Shown one piece after another: positions 47,530 to 58,800 of a stretch of DNA of 64,000 nt (position 1 is its first letter; the number at the start of each line of letters is the position of its first letter). The stretch lies in NCBI GenBank assembly GCA_026419785.1, contig JAODTK010004021.1, positions 156,650 through 220,649 on the forward strand, given 5' to 3'. The stretch is from Sclerodactyla briareus. Taxonomy: Eukaryota > Echinodermata > Holothuroidea > Dendrochirotida > Sclerodactylidae. The notes under the pieces were generated by a model that saw only the letters and a program-made list of their open reading frames with translations, was not told where the DNA came from and ran no database searches. Position numbers and translations under genes: made by a program.

Positions 47530-48000
47530 TATCAATAATTTGTCAAGAGCAGACGAGTAAGTACACAAACATCCAACTCCGGATTTTCGATGCCCTAATA
47601 AAGAGTATTTTTCGTAGTTATGCAAAAACTGTGGGGTACACGAAGAATCTTGATCACAAATTGACACTTTCCAAAGAGACTACTCCGCAATGTTCTCAAA
47701 TCAGATGGACCAATAACAATTGGATACCAAACCATGAACTCTATGATGTGACCAACCAAATCCCTTGGTCTTCCGAGTAGCACATAGACGTTTGAGATTT
47801 CTCGGTCACGTCGCGAGACTCCAAGAAGAAGCTCCAGCGAAGATCGCTCCTGTAGAAGCATGAGACATAATACTAAGCCAGTTGTGAGACCCGTGACTAC
47901 CTTGCTCGGAAAATCAAATCGCAATTCAGGGACATCAACATTAACAGTTTTGAGGAAGCAATAAACCTTGCGCAAGATCGTGATACGTGATCACTGAGCA
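47530..48000 (+). pseudogene. RTE/CR1-like LINE RT C-terminal fragment
   Basis: Reads 'NIQLRIFDALIKSIF' (about 47,568), 'NWIPNHELYDVTNQIPWSS' (about 47,720-47,775), then in a shifted frame 'HRRLRFLGHVARLQEEAPAK' near 47,785-47,845. This is the block after the RT core in a common group of LINEs: LRLF..LV.SILLYG.E, TN.ELY, then RRLRF.GHV.R. Only the C-terminal ~150 residues are present. It lies between ORF1 and ORF2 of a reverse-strand Tx1-like element, so it probably inserted there. Confidence 0.78.
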
Positions 48001-48028
48001 TGTCGGATAGACGAGACTCAACCTACTA

Positions 48029-48581
48029 CTAACCTCCACGATAGAGCGCAGCGACCTCTTTGGACCAACGTCTCTTTTCTGTAAAGTCCAGTCTCGTTAA
48101 ATCGTCGGTCACATAGTAGGCTTCATCTGCAAACTCACGACGCTGGCACTTTAATGCCTGAATCTAATTATCAGGATGAGAAGCCAGGTTCACCAGGATG
48201 TGTCGGGGGTGTACTGGGTTCGCCCTCCCATCTCTATGCGCCCGTTCAATCTTAGAATCTTCGACGCCCAATCTTTGCAAAAGTATTTTTGTAACGACGC
48301 CGTTTTCCGCATTACTGACCGGGTATTCGACGATACGAATGTTATTTCGTCGGGTCATCTTCTCTTGTATATTGATCAAATCTGACTGTTCCTTATTTAC
48401 TCGTTCTAATTTCTCAATGCATCTCTCTAACTCTTAACATGCTTAGTCTGGTCTTTGTCTCGAGATTCCAGTTTTTCAACCCGATCATACAACAGTTCGG
48501 TTGCTTCCTGAAAATCACGTTCCACCTTCTCATGGTCTCTTTGATTTGTTGTACATGAGTATTACTCTGGTATGACCCCAT
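48029..48581 (-). pseudogene. Tx1/L1-like LINE ORF1 (RNA-binding protein)
   Basis: The ATG at 48,581 ('MGSYQSN...') opens a charged, probable coiled-coil region that needs one frame change (48,540-48,400). It is followed by 'TRRNNIRIVEYPVSNAENGV', 'GVEDSKIERAHRDG' and 'PRHILVNL' (48,365-48,185), which is the RRM/CTD core of L1-type ORF1 proteins. After another shift comes 'DDLTRLDFTEKRRWSKEVAAL' split before 'YRGG' and a stop at 48,029. The family protein coats the element RNA and acts as a nucleic-acid chaperone. The same-strand ORF2 starts 900 bp further on at 47,128. Confidence 0.8.
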
Positions 48582-48635
48582 GATTATCAGTTGAGAATTA
48601 ACGACGCTCGTGCTAAGCTTCATATATTTTTTCGC

Positions 48636-51090
48636 TCGAAAGCTGGGTGTTTCGAGGAAGGGGAGACGAATTCGAAGTATTGTTTTAATCTTGAAAGGCG
48701 AAATTGACGCTCGTCTACAATACACAAACTTGTCAGTGACTATGGAAACTCATTACAAGATGGTGTTGAAGTTCTTGATGAAATCCGTTCGTTTTATATG
48801 TCACTCTATAGTCAATCTATCTCTCGTAGACTTTTCATAAGCGCTTTTGGACTTCAATTCAGGATTTTGTAACCGCTTTTTGAAATAATGCCCTCACCTG
48901 TCAGAAATTTTCAGAGGAACAAAGCCGTAGCCTGATCACTTAAGTTTTGAAAGAGGATAAGTATCCGACGTCTTTGACGAATTACCGTCCGATTTCACTG
49001 CTGACTACGGATTATTAGCAAAGGTTATTGACAGTCATGCTAGCTTTTTACATGGTCGATTTATAGGTGAAAGTTTTCGTTTCGTACTGTGACGCTAAGG
49101 CCATTCCAGGTCACATCTACTTCATCGATTTTGAAAAGGCATTTGACTCTATTGATTGGAATCTAATTTACTGTACTTCAACTTTTTTGGAGATGGGTTT
49201 ATAGGATTTCAGCATTTTACAATAGTTGTTTTGGTACAATCTGTAATAACGGTTTCGCTACTGGATTTCTCCCTATACAGAGAGCAGTTAGGCAGGGCTG
49301 TTCTTTAAGCCCTCATCTTTTTATTCTCTGTGCAAATACGCTCGCCCGAAGGATGAATAGTTATTTCGCCTTCAAAGGGAATTACTTTACTATTTAATAG
49401 AGAAATCAAGATACTTCGATATGCAAACGCACATTGCTCTTTTTTATCGTGGAAGCGGGGTCTATTCGAGCAATGCTCGATACATTGCACGAGTTTCAAA
49501 CTGTTTTGGGGCTCAAAATCAATTTGAGCAAATCTAATCTATTTCTTCTTGACCCTGTTGACCGTTCAATATTAAATCAGCCACATATCTTGGAGATTTT
49601 GGTTATGGCACTTCTCTTGGTCCATCACAAATTTTTAGGTAATCACTCCCAACATATGGTTAACGATCTTTTTAGCACTTACTTTCTTCAAAAACTCTCA
49701 CATCTTAAGAGTGTGTTAAACTTATGATCGACAAGGGATTTGACGCCACTCGTTAAAACGTATTAATCAAATCCTTTTGCACTTTCTCAGCTAGTTTTTC
49801 TGTTTCGGACGGCGAACTGACAGAGACACATGTTAGAAGTTTCATTTCAGCTTTAAAAACCTCATGGGTGTATAGACACTGGAGTGATCATAACGGAATG
49901 GGAAAATATTTTTGATTATATTTGAAGCCCTATGGGGGCAAGTTTCTATTTAATTGTAATTACTGTTTTGATGATCTGGGAGTTATTAGAAATGCATTTA
50001 TAAACTTTAAAAGTCCAACCAAGGCAGAGAGATCATCTGGAGTAATCAGTTTACAGTTTTATCAAAATTGACAATAATATGGTTTATTACGACAATTTAT
50101 ATAGAGCGGGAGTGGCGTACGTAAGAGATGTTTCAGCGATAAATAATAAGTTACCGCTAATATTTCGCAAATTCTGCACCAAGTATAATATGGGGCGAAC
50201 TCCGTTTACACTTCATTTTGGACTAATCTCTGCCATTTCAATGGAGTGGAAGAAAGAAAAATATTGTTCGAATGAGGAGGATGGATCTGAGATGAATTCT
50301 GTAATGCCTATTCTTTCACGACAGGCGTATATTACTATTATATCTCATGTTGTTCTACCACGGTGACCGAACACTCTAGGAAAGTGGAATTCAGCTCTTA
50401 ATTTTTCCGATGAAGAAATTTCTATGAAAAAGAAAAAAAAAAAAAATGAGGATTTCAAAATTCCTACTATCGTGCTTTCAGAAAAAAGAAGAAAAAAAAA
50501 GAACCTACTTCCTAGTTCGTTCCATTCATAGGATAATAGGTACAAATAAGTTACTTTATCTCATGAATAAGTTCGACAGTTCAGTGTGCACGTTTTGCCA
50601 TAGAGCAGAGGAAGACTTAGAAAATTTATTTTGGGGCTGCCTCCACTTACCTCCACTTTCATTCAGATCTAGAGCAATACTTTTTCGGCCGACAATTCAT
50701 TCTTTCAAAGGAAGATTTCTTTTTCGGTTATAGGGTGATCCTCGATCATCCAATAATTTTTTGATTTTTGTGTGTGTAAATATTATATTTTCAGGTGTCG
50801 TCAAAAGCATGTCGACCAAATGTGGTTCATTTTTCACAAATATCCGAAGTTTATTTTGAGTGTGTGAAGAGTAATTTGCCTCAAAAAAGGGTCGTCGGAG
50901 TAAACACATTTGAAGAGATATACATAGATCTGTAATCTTCTTTCATGACCTAATTTGGAACAGTAATTTGTGGTATTTTTTGCCTTCTATTTCTATTCAT
51001 GAACATTAATAATGTCACACTGTACTTCCTCATTTCATAGAAAGCTGAATAAACGATGATTTATTTATTATTATTTATTTATTTATTGAA
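48636..51090 (+). pseudogene. Second Tx1/L1-like LINE, RT to 3' end with (TTTA)n tail
   Basis: Begins in the linker just before the RT with 'FEEGETNSKYCFNLERRN' (48,651-48,704). RT blocks follow: 'FLHGRFIGES' (about 49,045), 'GHIYFIDFEKAFDSIDW' (49,109-49,159), 'QGCSLSPHLFILCA' (about 49,293), and 'YANAH' (49,420) where active members read YADD. After that come 'LGLKINLSKSNLFLL' (about 49,510) and a long C-terminal part with 'IFRKFCTKYNMG' (about 50,160), 'IHRIIGTNKLL' (about 50,527) and a 'CTFCHRAEEDLENLFWGC' zinc-knuckle-like block (about 50,590). The element ends near 51,056-51,090 in a TTTA-type repeat tail. The first part, including endonuclease, is missing. It is clearly diverged from the reverse-strand Tx1-like copy next to it. 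Confidence 0.85.
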
Positions 51091-51286
51091 CAGAAGAAGG
51101 CCGTGCAAACACAAAATGCAAAAGCCAATAACAAGGCCGAAAACATATAGAAACGTGCATTGTCTACTTCTCTTGTGTTCCCTGAATACCTTGCACTCTA
51201 GATCTGTGCTACAGTGCAGGATTCCTCTCTTCTTTTGAGGAGCACTTGAACCATTTATACCATATAACTGACACCAGAGGCTCCAT

Positions 51287-51351
51287 CTAGCTTAACACAG
51301 CCATCATTGCGAAGGCCGGACGGTAGTGACCAGTAACGTCCACAAGAATCC
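51287..51351 (-). CDS. MCT/SLC16-like transporter, - strand gene, last exon seen
   Basis: On the - strand the acceptor 'attttacgttgcag' precedes an exon reading 'GILVDVTGHYRPAFAMMAVL' plus S, then TAG at 51,289-51,287. It joins the 839-nt exon in frame with no indel (ACG G|GG ATT). The G-x-L-V-D-x-T-G-x-Y block is the MCT helix 11-12 motif. A normal MCT would be longer by a helix and tail, so either the stop is a base error, the exon continues, or the copy is truncated. The + strand gene ends at almost the same place. Confidence 0.72.
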
Positions 51352-51778
51352 CTGCAACGTAAAATAAACAATGGCACATCATATTTATTGTATCTATCAA
51401 GTGGATGTTAAATAGGTTGAATTCCAACAATTCTATGACACACAAAGTAACATGTATGTGGTTACCTCATACATCACCAAGTATGTTATCAATTCAAATT
51501 CTTAGATGCTTTCCCCATAATTCCCGATTGAACACTGACTCAAATACCCCCGTACAGTGGGAAGTCAACCATAGGCTGACTCGAAGAGTACGCGCAGTAC
51601 TCAGAAGAACATTCCAATAGGGAAACATGTGATGAACTGATTCAATATGCAGTCCATAAAAAAATGACTCATTCGGATATAGTGATATTCCTCTCCGTAC
51701 CAACGCTGTGAGGCATTTTATTTGAGCATGCGTGAACTTCTTCCTTATTAATATTTGAGCATGGAGGCTCTTACTCAC
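51352..51778 (-). other. Intron of the - strand transporter (427 nt)
   Basis: Bounded by donor GTGAGT (51,778-51,773) and the acceptor AG at 51,353-51,352. Nothing else recognised. Confidence 0.6.
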
Positions 51779-52617
51779 CCGTGATTAATCCTCCCAAAAA
51801 TGTTGATGTTCCGGACACAAGTATCCGAATGAAACTGCTCCCTCGAAATGATCGCGACAGACCGTATTCGGATGCCACGCAGACCGTACACATGTCATCA
51901 AAAACAGGCTGAATCCACTCAAAAAAGCAACAATGATGAGAACAAAGAAATCACCCAACAGTAAACTAATGCCGTATGCAACGCTCAGCACCAATGTCGG
52001 CATAATTAGACCAGCAGGGATCACGACATCCTCCCAGCGGAAATCACCAAACCAAACACTCTGCCAGCTGTACCGGCCACTCCACCCGCAGTCGACAGGT
52101 AGACAGCGCTCGTCGAGTTTAGACCAAGGCTCTCGCCGTATGGTACATGAAGATTGATTGACCAACTAATGTTCAAAGAATCGGTGATTATTATAATCAG
52201 CACCAGGCAACTATATTCCGAATGGCGAGTGAAAAGTGTCAACCAGTAATTATCGGAACTCTTAGGCGAATCTTTTTCGTGATGGCGGATCGATAAATCT
52301 TGCATGCAACGTTCTGCTCCTCTTATCAGATGCATCCAACCTCTCGTTTGGTGCTCATCCCTCGTGGCGTCGGTAAAATCTAGTTTGGAAGATGTGAAAA
52401 ATCCCGAGATGATCAAGAAACTCGAAAGCATCCCGAAAGCAAGTAGTCCCTGTTGTTCTCCGTAGCTATTCACGAGATACCCCAGTACAAGTGGTAAGAC
52501 GGCCACGCCGACATAGGTGGAAAAGGAGCAGGCGCGGTATATGCTGTTGGGTATTTTCTTCAAAGGAAGCCATAACGCTTACAATCGTCACGAAGTTTAC
52601 CAAGCCAAATCCAATTC
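51779..52617 (-). CDS. MCT/SLC16-like transporter, - strand gene, 839-nt exon
   Basis: The acceptor 'tctctgttgttcacag' precedes, and donor GTGAGT follows. It opens 'GIGFGLVNFVTIVSVMASF', then after a frame change 'ACSFSTYVGVAVLPLVLGYL' and 'LAFGMLSSFLIISGFF' (helices 4-6), and a charged loop of about 70 residues (52,420-52,240). Next are 'YSCLVLIIIITDSLNISWSI' (helix 7), 'VPYGESLGL', 'AVYLSTAGGVAGTAGRVFG' (helix 8 region), 'AGLIMPTLVLSVAYGISLLL', 'DFFVLIIVAFLSGFSLFLM' and 'SGTSTFLGGLITG'. Order and exon length match the + strand exon at 30,069-30,916, including the G-I-G-x-G-L-V start. At least two frame changes are needed, near 52,565 and 52,070. SLC16 is the best-fitting MFS family; substrate unknown. 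Confidence 0.75.
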
Positions 52618-53487
52618 CTGTGAACAACAGAGAATGCACACTGAGTGTGATGTAACAGAGAATGCATTAAGGAGCACTGAAAAGAGAACATAAACTCAAA
52701 TTTGATGGTAGCATGAATCACAGCGGCACATGCGCAGGTAGTTGCTCATCCTGTCCATAGTATTCCTGTTCTCCCTGAGAAGGGACCGAGATAAATAAGC
52801 ATTGTCCCGTGTCAGGGCCTGAAAACACTTCGTAGCAACTACGTGTATGTGTAATTTTATTGCGCAGTACGTTCGAAATAATGTACTACGTAACCGTCCC
52901 TATGTGAAGTCAGTACGTTAACATTTACCTCTGTATCACATGACAGTGTGGCTTCGTTTCGTAGCTGAACCAATTTTCGTTTATCGTTTCGTAGCGCAAT
53001 TCCTGAGCATGTCGGGCGAAGGACCGACGGCTGGAAATTCAAGTTAGCCGCTGGCAAGGTCGGGTGCGAATACTGGACGGAATTCAGTAGCGTAGACTGT
53101 AACTAAGAAATACCAATGGTTCAAATATATCGACAAAAATATCGAGTTATCAGAATTCAGAGTATCAAGAGTTCTATCAAGGCATCAAAATGCTTGTTCC
53201 ATGTTTCAAACTGAATTTGGAACAAATAGCACGTTTGCGCCAAGTGGCCGTCATGTCGAAATCACGTATTGCTGACATCTGCTGACAACTACCGATATTA
53301 CCAGCGAGCTCAACACTATCGATTGTGCTATGCACGTACGTACAGTGGTACAGTACGTGTGTAGGTACAGCTACTGGGTACTGACGTCGCAGCTAGCTGA
53401 CAGGATGGAACATGTATTACTAGTATTGACGCAAAATTGTGTGCAGTTTTTGCCTTGGCGAATACGCCTATGGTAGCTTTTAATTGG

Positions 53488-53536
53488 GGAGCAGGGGCGG
53501 ACCTCTGGGGTCTAGGAAATCCGGATCCCCTGCTCC
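53488..53536. repeat. Short hairpin with 10 bp perfect arms
   Basis: ggagcagggg at 53,488-53,497 and cccctgctcc at 53,527-53,536. The 'caggggcgga' edge recalls termini of small DNA transposons, but only 29 bp lie between the arms. Confidence 0.5.
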
Positions 53537-55125
53537 TGGCCATCGAAGAAATTGAAATGTCAACATGTAGGAAGCAGTAGGGCGATTATCTTAATAAGTC
53601 AGATAGGTGGCTTATCCGTCTAAGAACTATAGTATGCACCCGTACGTGCTACACATGCCAAAAATGCTTAAAAAAAAACGAGTTTCAAAATTGAGATGGT
53701 GCTCGATTTATCTCACGAGAGACAAGGTTTTCCTACATCGGGGAATTGACGTCGTCTTAGCAAGAGACGGACAGCAGCCTGGGGCCCGCAAACATACCAA
53801 ACAACATAGGCTGAAAGGACTTTTCATTGCCACACAGGATGGGTAGAACGGTTCGAAGTTATTGATAACTTCATGGACTAGCGTCGTCGGGCCAGGCCAC
53901 ATGTGACGTAATTATTCTCAAGGTTACTCTTCAAACGAAGATGAGGAGATATCAGGACTGATACAGTAGAAATAGAACTGGGATGGTAAAACCCAAAAGC
54001 GAGCTCAAGGCATCTTAGCGATCCTCTTCAACTATGAGAAGATTGTGTACCTATAGTGATCCGGAAGGTCGTTCTGCACCCGCTGCGCGCAATCGCCACC
54101 ACTTTGCAGGAGGGGGGGGGGGGAAGGGTATTAGAGCACCATCAGCCTATACACCAGTGACAGACGATAGCAAAGGTAAGGAGCAATCTGAGTGAATGCT
54201 GATAGCAGGTTTGCCCTTCCGTACCAGGGTCAAGGAGCTGGATTTCGAAGAAGTTACCATCTTGGACAAAATTGTTGGAGGAGGTATCCGAATGTGAGAA
54301 CATGTATAATTACTGTTGATGGCGTGTGACAAAGTCATTTTCCTCCTATTGGTGGTAATTATACAGATTGCGTGGCTCGATTGGCTTGGAGGCCGAATGA
54401 TTTTTGTATCATCTCAACTCGACTGAAATGTATTCCCATAATCATTGTTTTTTTTTTTTCATTTCATCAATTGAGAAGACGCCGGCATGAGATCAATGAT
54501 TTCAGGCTGGGTCCATGCAGCTTGGAATAACATTATATTATTATTATTTGTCAAAGTGTTTTCATTAACAAGTATAGCCAATATTTCGCCCTGACGCCTC
54601 CATCTTTCAGTTACATTAACCAACCTCACTAGGCCCTTACACACTCTCATATCACTTGCGTTCTTCCGTTGCGTCTGTCGGAAATATAACTTATGATTGG
54701 TAATGGCCGACGGGGTTGCTAATGGCGCTGCTTTCATTTTCTGCCAATTTGAGTTGGGAAATAGCTTAGGGCCTATGGCGTACAGGTGAGTATCTGCCTT
54801 CGTGAATTTCCACACCATATTTATGGGGGGATACTGGCGTACTATATTCAGCCTACTCCGTTGAAGTTGGAATTGAAGTATGTTCGAAGCAACATACATT
54901 GTATAAACTGAATGAAGATAGTAGTGCAGGGATCCACTAAAACTTTTACATTTTATGATGGCTTAGGCAGAGCATGCCCAGAACAGTCGGGCGTACTGCG
55001 GAAGCATTCGACATGGAAAAGAAGTCTTTCGCCTATAGACATTTGATACATAATTTTAAAAAGTGCACTACAGTCTGTAGGGGGCTGGGGAAATTCGTTC
55101 TGACTAGTTTCAGGAGGCCTCATGG

Positions 55126-55171
55126 CTGGCCCCACCAAATGTTACTAGGCTGGCCCCACCAAATGTTACTA
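55126..55171 (+). repeat. 23-24 bp tandem duplication
   Basis: 'ggctggccccaccaaatgtt' followed by 'acta' occurs twice in direct succession. Confidence 0.85.
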
Positions 55172-55683
55172 CAGATAATATAGTCCCTTGGCTCCAGTCG
55201 GTCATGGCTGGTTGTAGTTGGTAGTTGGTACACGATTCATAAGTTCTCAGAATACCGACGTCAGGTTGAGATGAATGATTGATGTTTATTACTATTTATT
55301 ACAAACCCTAATCATTCTTTCCTGGTGTGGAATGATGGGAACAGACTTTTTCTGAACATCTCGAATCATACGTAATAAAATGTGAAGATTCAACGGAAAC
55401 CTACACTTAAGCCTACTCATAAACAACTTTTGCCAGCTGGATTTGGGTAGGAATATTCTTCCACTATTAGTTCGCTATATTCCTTCCCCGCATGTAGGAT
55501 AGGTTTATGTTCAATGTTTCTGAATTGGAAGATAAAGTTACTAAGAAGTATTGCTTTGCAGAAATGAGCTAGGTTGGCTGTTGTCAGCCCTTTTCTCTCT
55601 CTAGAAATGACGCCTTGCATGTAGGCTGAGAAAAATATCACAAATAAGATTAAGTGTGCCACGGAAGGCATATCACTACTTAC

Positions 55684-55832
55684 CTGAAATGATCATTATA
55701 TCAGCAGGTACCAGAGGGAGGATTCCAGTAGGAATGCACGACCAAACGAAACCGGGAGGTGACAGGAGACCCCCAATGACCGCCACTAGAGGACATTGAG
55801 GACATCTTCGAGCATTTTTCGGCCGACCGGAG
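55684..55832 (-). CDS. MCT/SLC16-like transporter, - strand gene, 149-nt exon
   Basis: Acceptor 'ttatttcattttag' and donor GTAAGT bound the exon. It reads 'LVAVIGGLLSPPGFVWSC' followed by 'PTGILPLVPADIMIISG', after a short N-terminal part that needs a frame change ('PVG'-type start, as in the + strand exon). This equals 'RVVAVLGGLLTCAGFIF' in the 145-nt + strand exon. Both exons begin with CTCC after the acceptor and both end in the Ser-Gly before G-I-G. MCT helices 3-4 lie here. The next exon upstream, coding the N-terminal PDGGWGW-type motif, was not found. Confidence 0.7.
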
Positions 55833-58800
55833 CTAAAATGAAATAAATGTGAAAACCAGACAGCCCGAGGTTTAGCGATTTCCAATACCCTGACCTCTGT
55901 TAACCCCAGATGAGTTTTGACCCTACATAACCAATTACGTACTCATTGTGAAGCGCATATATTGTTAATATGGTGTCAGCCATCCAGGTCTAGCACGAGA
56001 GGTGTTACATCGAAATTCACCAAACTGAACAACTTCCACATTCTGTTACGAGGGAATAACCGGTCTCGATCAGGCTTTTGAAACCCCCATGGGATACATC
56101 GACTTAATCCTAATTTAATACTGATTCAGCATTTTGCATAAAAACGAAACAAGCAAAATATCCACAGTCCACACCCAAACAGCATGTCCCCGTCTTCTGT
56201 TGGGAAGTTAACACACTAAATTTGACATCAGTCGGACTAAACCTCTCGAATGTGTTTTTCCTTCAAGCGGTACACTGAACACTTTGGACATCAGAAGACC
56301 TTTGCCCTACCAGACAAACATGGATTTTTTCCATGCTTCCCATAGGACACACATACCACCTAATTATCTGTCTACCATCTGTCGGATTATTGAGTTTGAA
56401 AGTAGAGCCTGGTATAACACAACGGCATACCTCTCCAATGCGCACACTACACACTACGAATTAGTGCATGGATCTCTCGACTGAAGTCTGAATCCGTACT
56501 CAAACCGAATCAATACCAAGACGACTGGACATCAATGCTCATGTATAAATGATCAAGATCATGAGTCCGCTAAGCAGTGTCAGAGAGCCCTATTGTTCCC
56601 TGTAACAACTTTTGACTTGATCTTCATATGCCTCTCGATTCCTTAGCTGCAGTCAACGACATTCACACAGATGAAGCCCGAGGATCCTAAATCCCTGGGC
56701 CCCTGAAGGTACGGCTAAAAGAGCATCATTATGACCGACATCAGCACTGTGCCAAGAAGTTTAGGAGTACGAGATTTTGCGGTAATTCATATCATAGCCA
56801 TAACTGGGCCCTGAGCCCAAATCTGGTACACCCTCAATACACGCTCCCACGACCATTTGATGTAATCCCCCCCCCTGAAGAAATCAGTTGGAGCTGTGGG
56901 AAGATAGGTATTTCAAGTACCAGTGTGGGGGTGAATTTCTAAAAATGGCCCTCGTGCCCAAGTGGGAGGACCTTGACAACAAACTTCCTGAACAAACCCC
57001 GAAGTTACTACAGCTGTTTAGACCAACAAGTAAGACCAATACCAGCACTGTGGCCCCAAAATTCGTAGAAGGAAAACATTTTGTATTATCCTCACATGAT
57101 GGGACCCAGGGCCCACACGGTCGAGCATCCACTGTGCAACAACCTCTGAATAGGACATACAGTACAAGCAGAAGTGACATGCGGATTCCAATCGCTCAAC
57201 CAGCATAGCCGGTTGAGATAAAAATGCTTCACTGGATTTCAGCAACTACCCTTTGCAAGTGAATCTGGGGCGTGCAGCAATGCATTGGTGAAGGATGGTA
57301 TGGTATGTGTTGCGGGGTCTCTGCGTGCTGTGCGTGTGCGCGTGCGCGCGTGTGTTGTGTCTGTGTGTGTGTTTGGGGGGTGTTATTCAGTATGTCTAAC
57401 ATTTTACTCGAATGAATTTTCTTCAGATCAGGATGCCTGGTAAAATGGTATCAATAGTTCCCTTTCAATATCCAAAGCCCCTTTTTTTCTAATATAAGTC
57501 CTTGAGGACTGAGGTTTTTCCTTCTTTCACTGGCATCCTATTTCATCTCGATCTGACAACTTTAATCTAATATTCATCGGGTTCAGGTCAAAGGTTAGAA
57601 TGTAATAACAACAAGATTATTCGCAACTAGTCTTTGGATATACGACAGTCCCAAGCCGTATCCTGGGAACATGTGGTGCCATCACTTGCATATCCCCCAG
57701 TTCCCGTCAGGTGAACAGTCGTTTCACTACCTTTCGCTCTGAGCTTCTTCACTTTTACATTCTCACTGGAAACTTCTTTAGCAGTTTCACTCTTTGACAC
57801 AATTTTTATTCGGAAACAGGTTTCCAATTGAACATTTTGGATGAAACAGGATTTTGATCAGTGATGAATTGGACGTATAACGCAAATACAGTGATATTTT
57901 TAGCCAGACAATTCTTTTTGCCCGAAGTGTGGATAATCTCTAATACTACATACTGTATACTCACCATCAAGTAAACCACGCTAGTCGGTAAGTGAATATC
58001 GGCCACGCAACACATGCTGAGAGTGTATACTGTACAGTGATTCCAGGATAACACCGTTGCTTCGTCTACCGTCGAGTAGAACGTAGAACATTCTTGCGAA
58101 GGACAGGCATGCCCCTTTCGTAGTTTCAGCCGTTCATTTCCGACTTTGTAATTATCTAGTTAAACAAACGATTAAATGAGAAAAATACTATATTCGTCAA
58201 ATGATACCCAGTATGTAGAACGAAGAAGAGAGAAAAAACCTGGACCCTGGACATCGATGTCCGTTTTTAATTATAACAATCATGATATTTTTATTTGAGA
58301 AATTGGAATGAGATGGCCAAATGAAAATTCCAAAACTAAAGCCGTACTAGTACTCTAGAACACAATCGCCTTGTTTAGTTTTTTACAAACACTCACTGGA
58401 GTTTCATCAACATTGTCGCGTGATATTTCAGTGGTCAAGTGACACAATCACACGGTCGATCCTGATACCCGAGTACTGGCGACGAGGTCCCACGGTCGAA
58501 ACAGCTTGAACAAAAAAAAAGCCGAGACTAATACGATCAACTCATTGATTTGTACACAACTGATGTGAGGCAGCCGAAAATATAATCGTCATTCACCTCT
58601 ACTTTGTGCTGATCCGGAGTAATATTGCTGAACATCAACCCATTCTGGGCGAGATAAACCTTTCTGGAACATTCATCCAATGGAAACCAATGAATGACAC
58701 CACATCATGTTTTCAATTCCTGTTTTTCCGTCCGGTTTCTGTGAGCTTTTTCTCTCGCTGGTATTTCGCCTGGACACACGCTAAATAGATTGGGTAACAT

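Larger units (their letters stand above)
52618..55683 (-). other. Intron of the - strand transporter (3,066 nt)
   Basis: Between donor GTAAGT (55,683-55,678) and the acceptor at 52,618. It holds a G run at 54,111-54,124, a 49 bp hairpin at 53,488-53,536, a short tandem duplication at 55,126-55,171 and an unexplained 146-codon reverse frame at 54,459-54,899. Confidence 0.6.

Noticed and set aside
54459-54899. 146-codon reverse frame
   Set aside because: Lies in a transporter intron, shows no recognisable motif and no splice context. Left as unexplained.
58000-58140. Possible preceding exon of the - strand transporter
   Set aside because: A one-base change would give an 'SWITVQYTLS'-like block, but no donor fits the phase needed for the exon at 55,832 and the PDGGWGW motif is absent.
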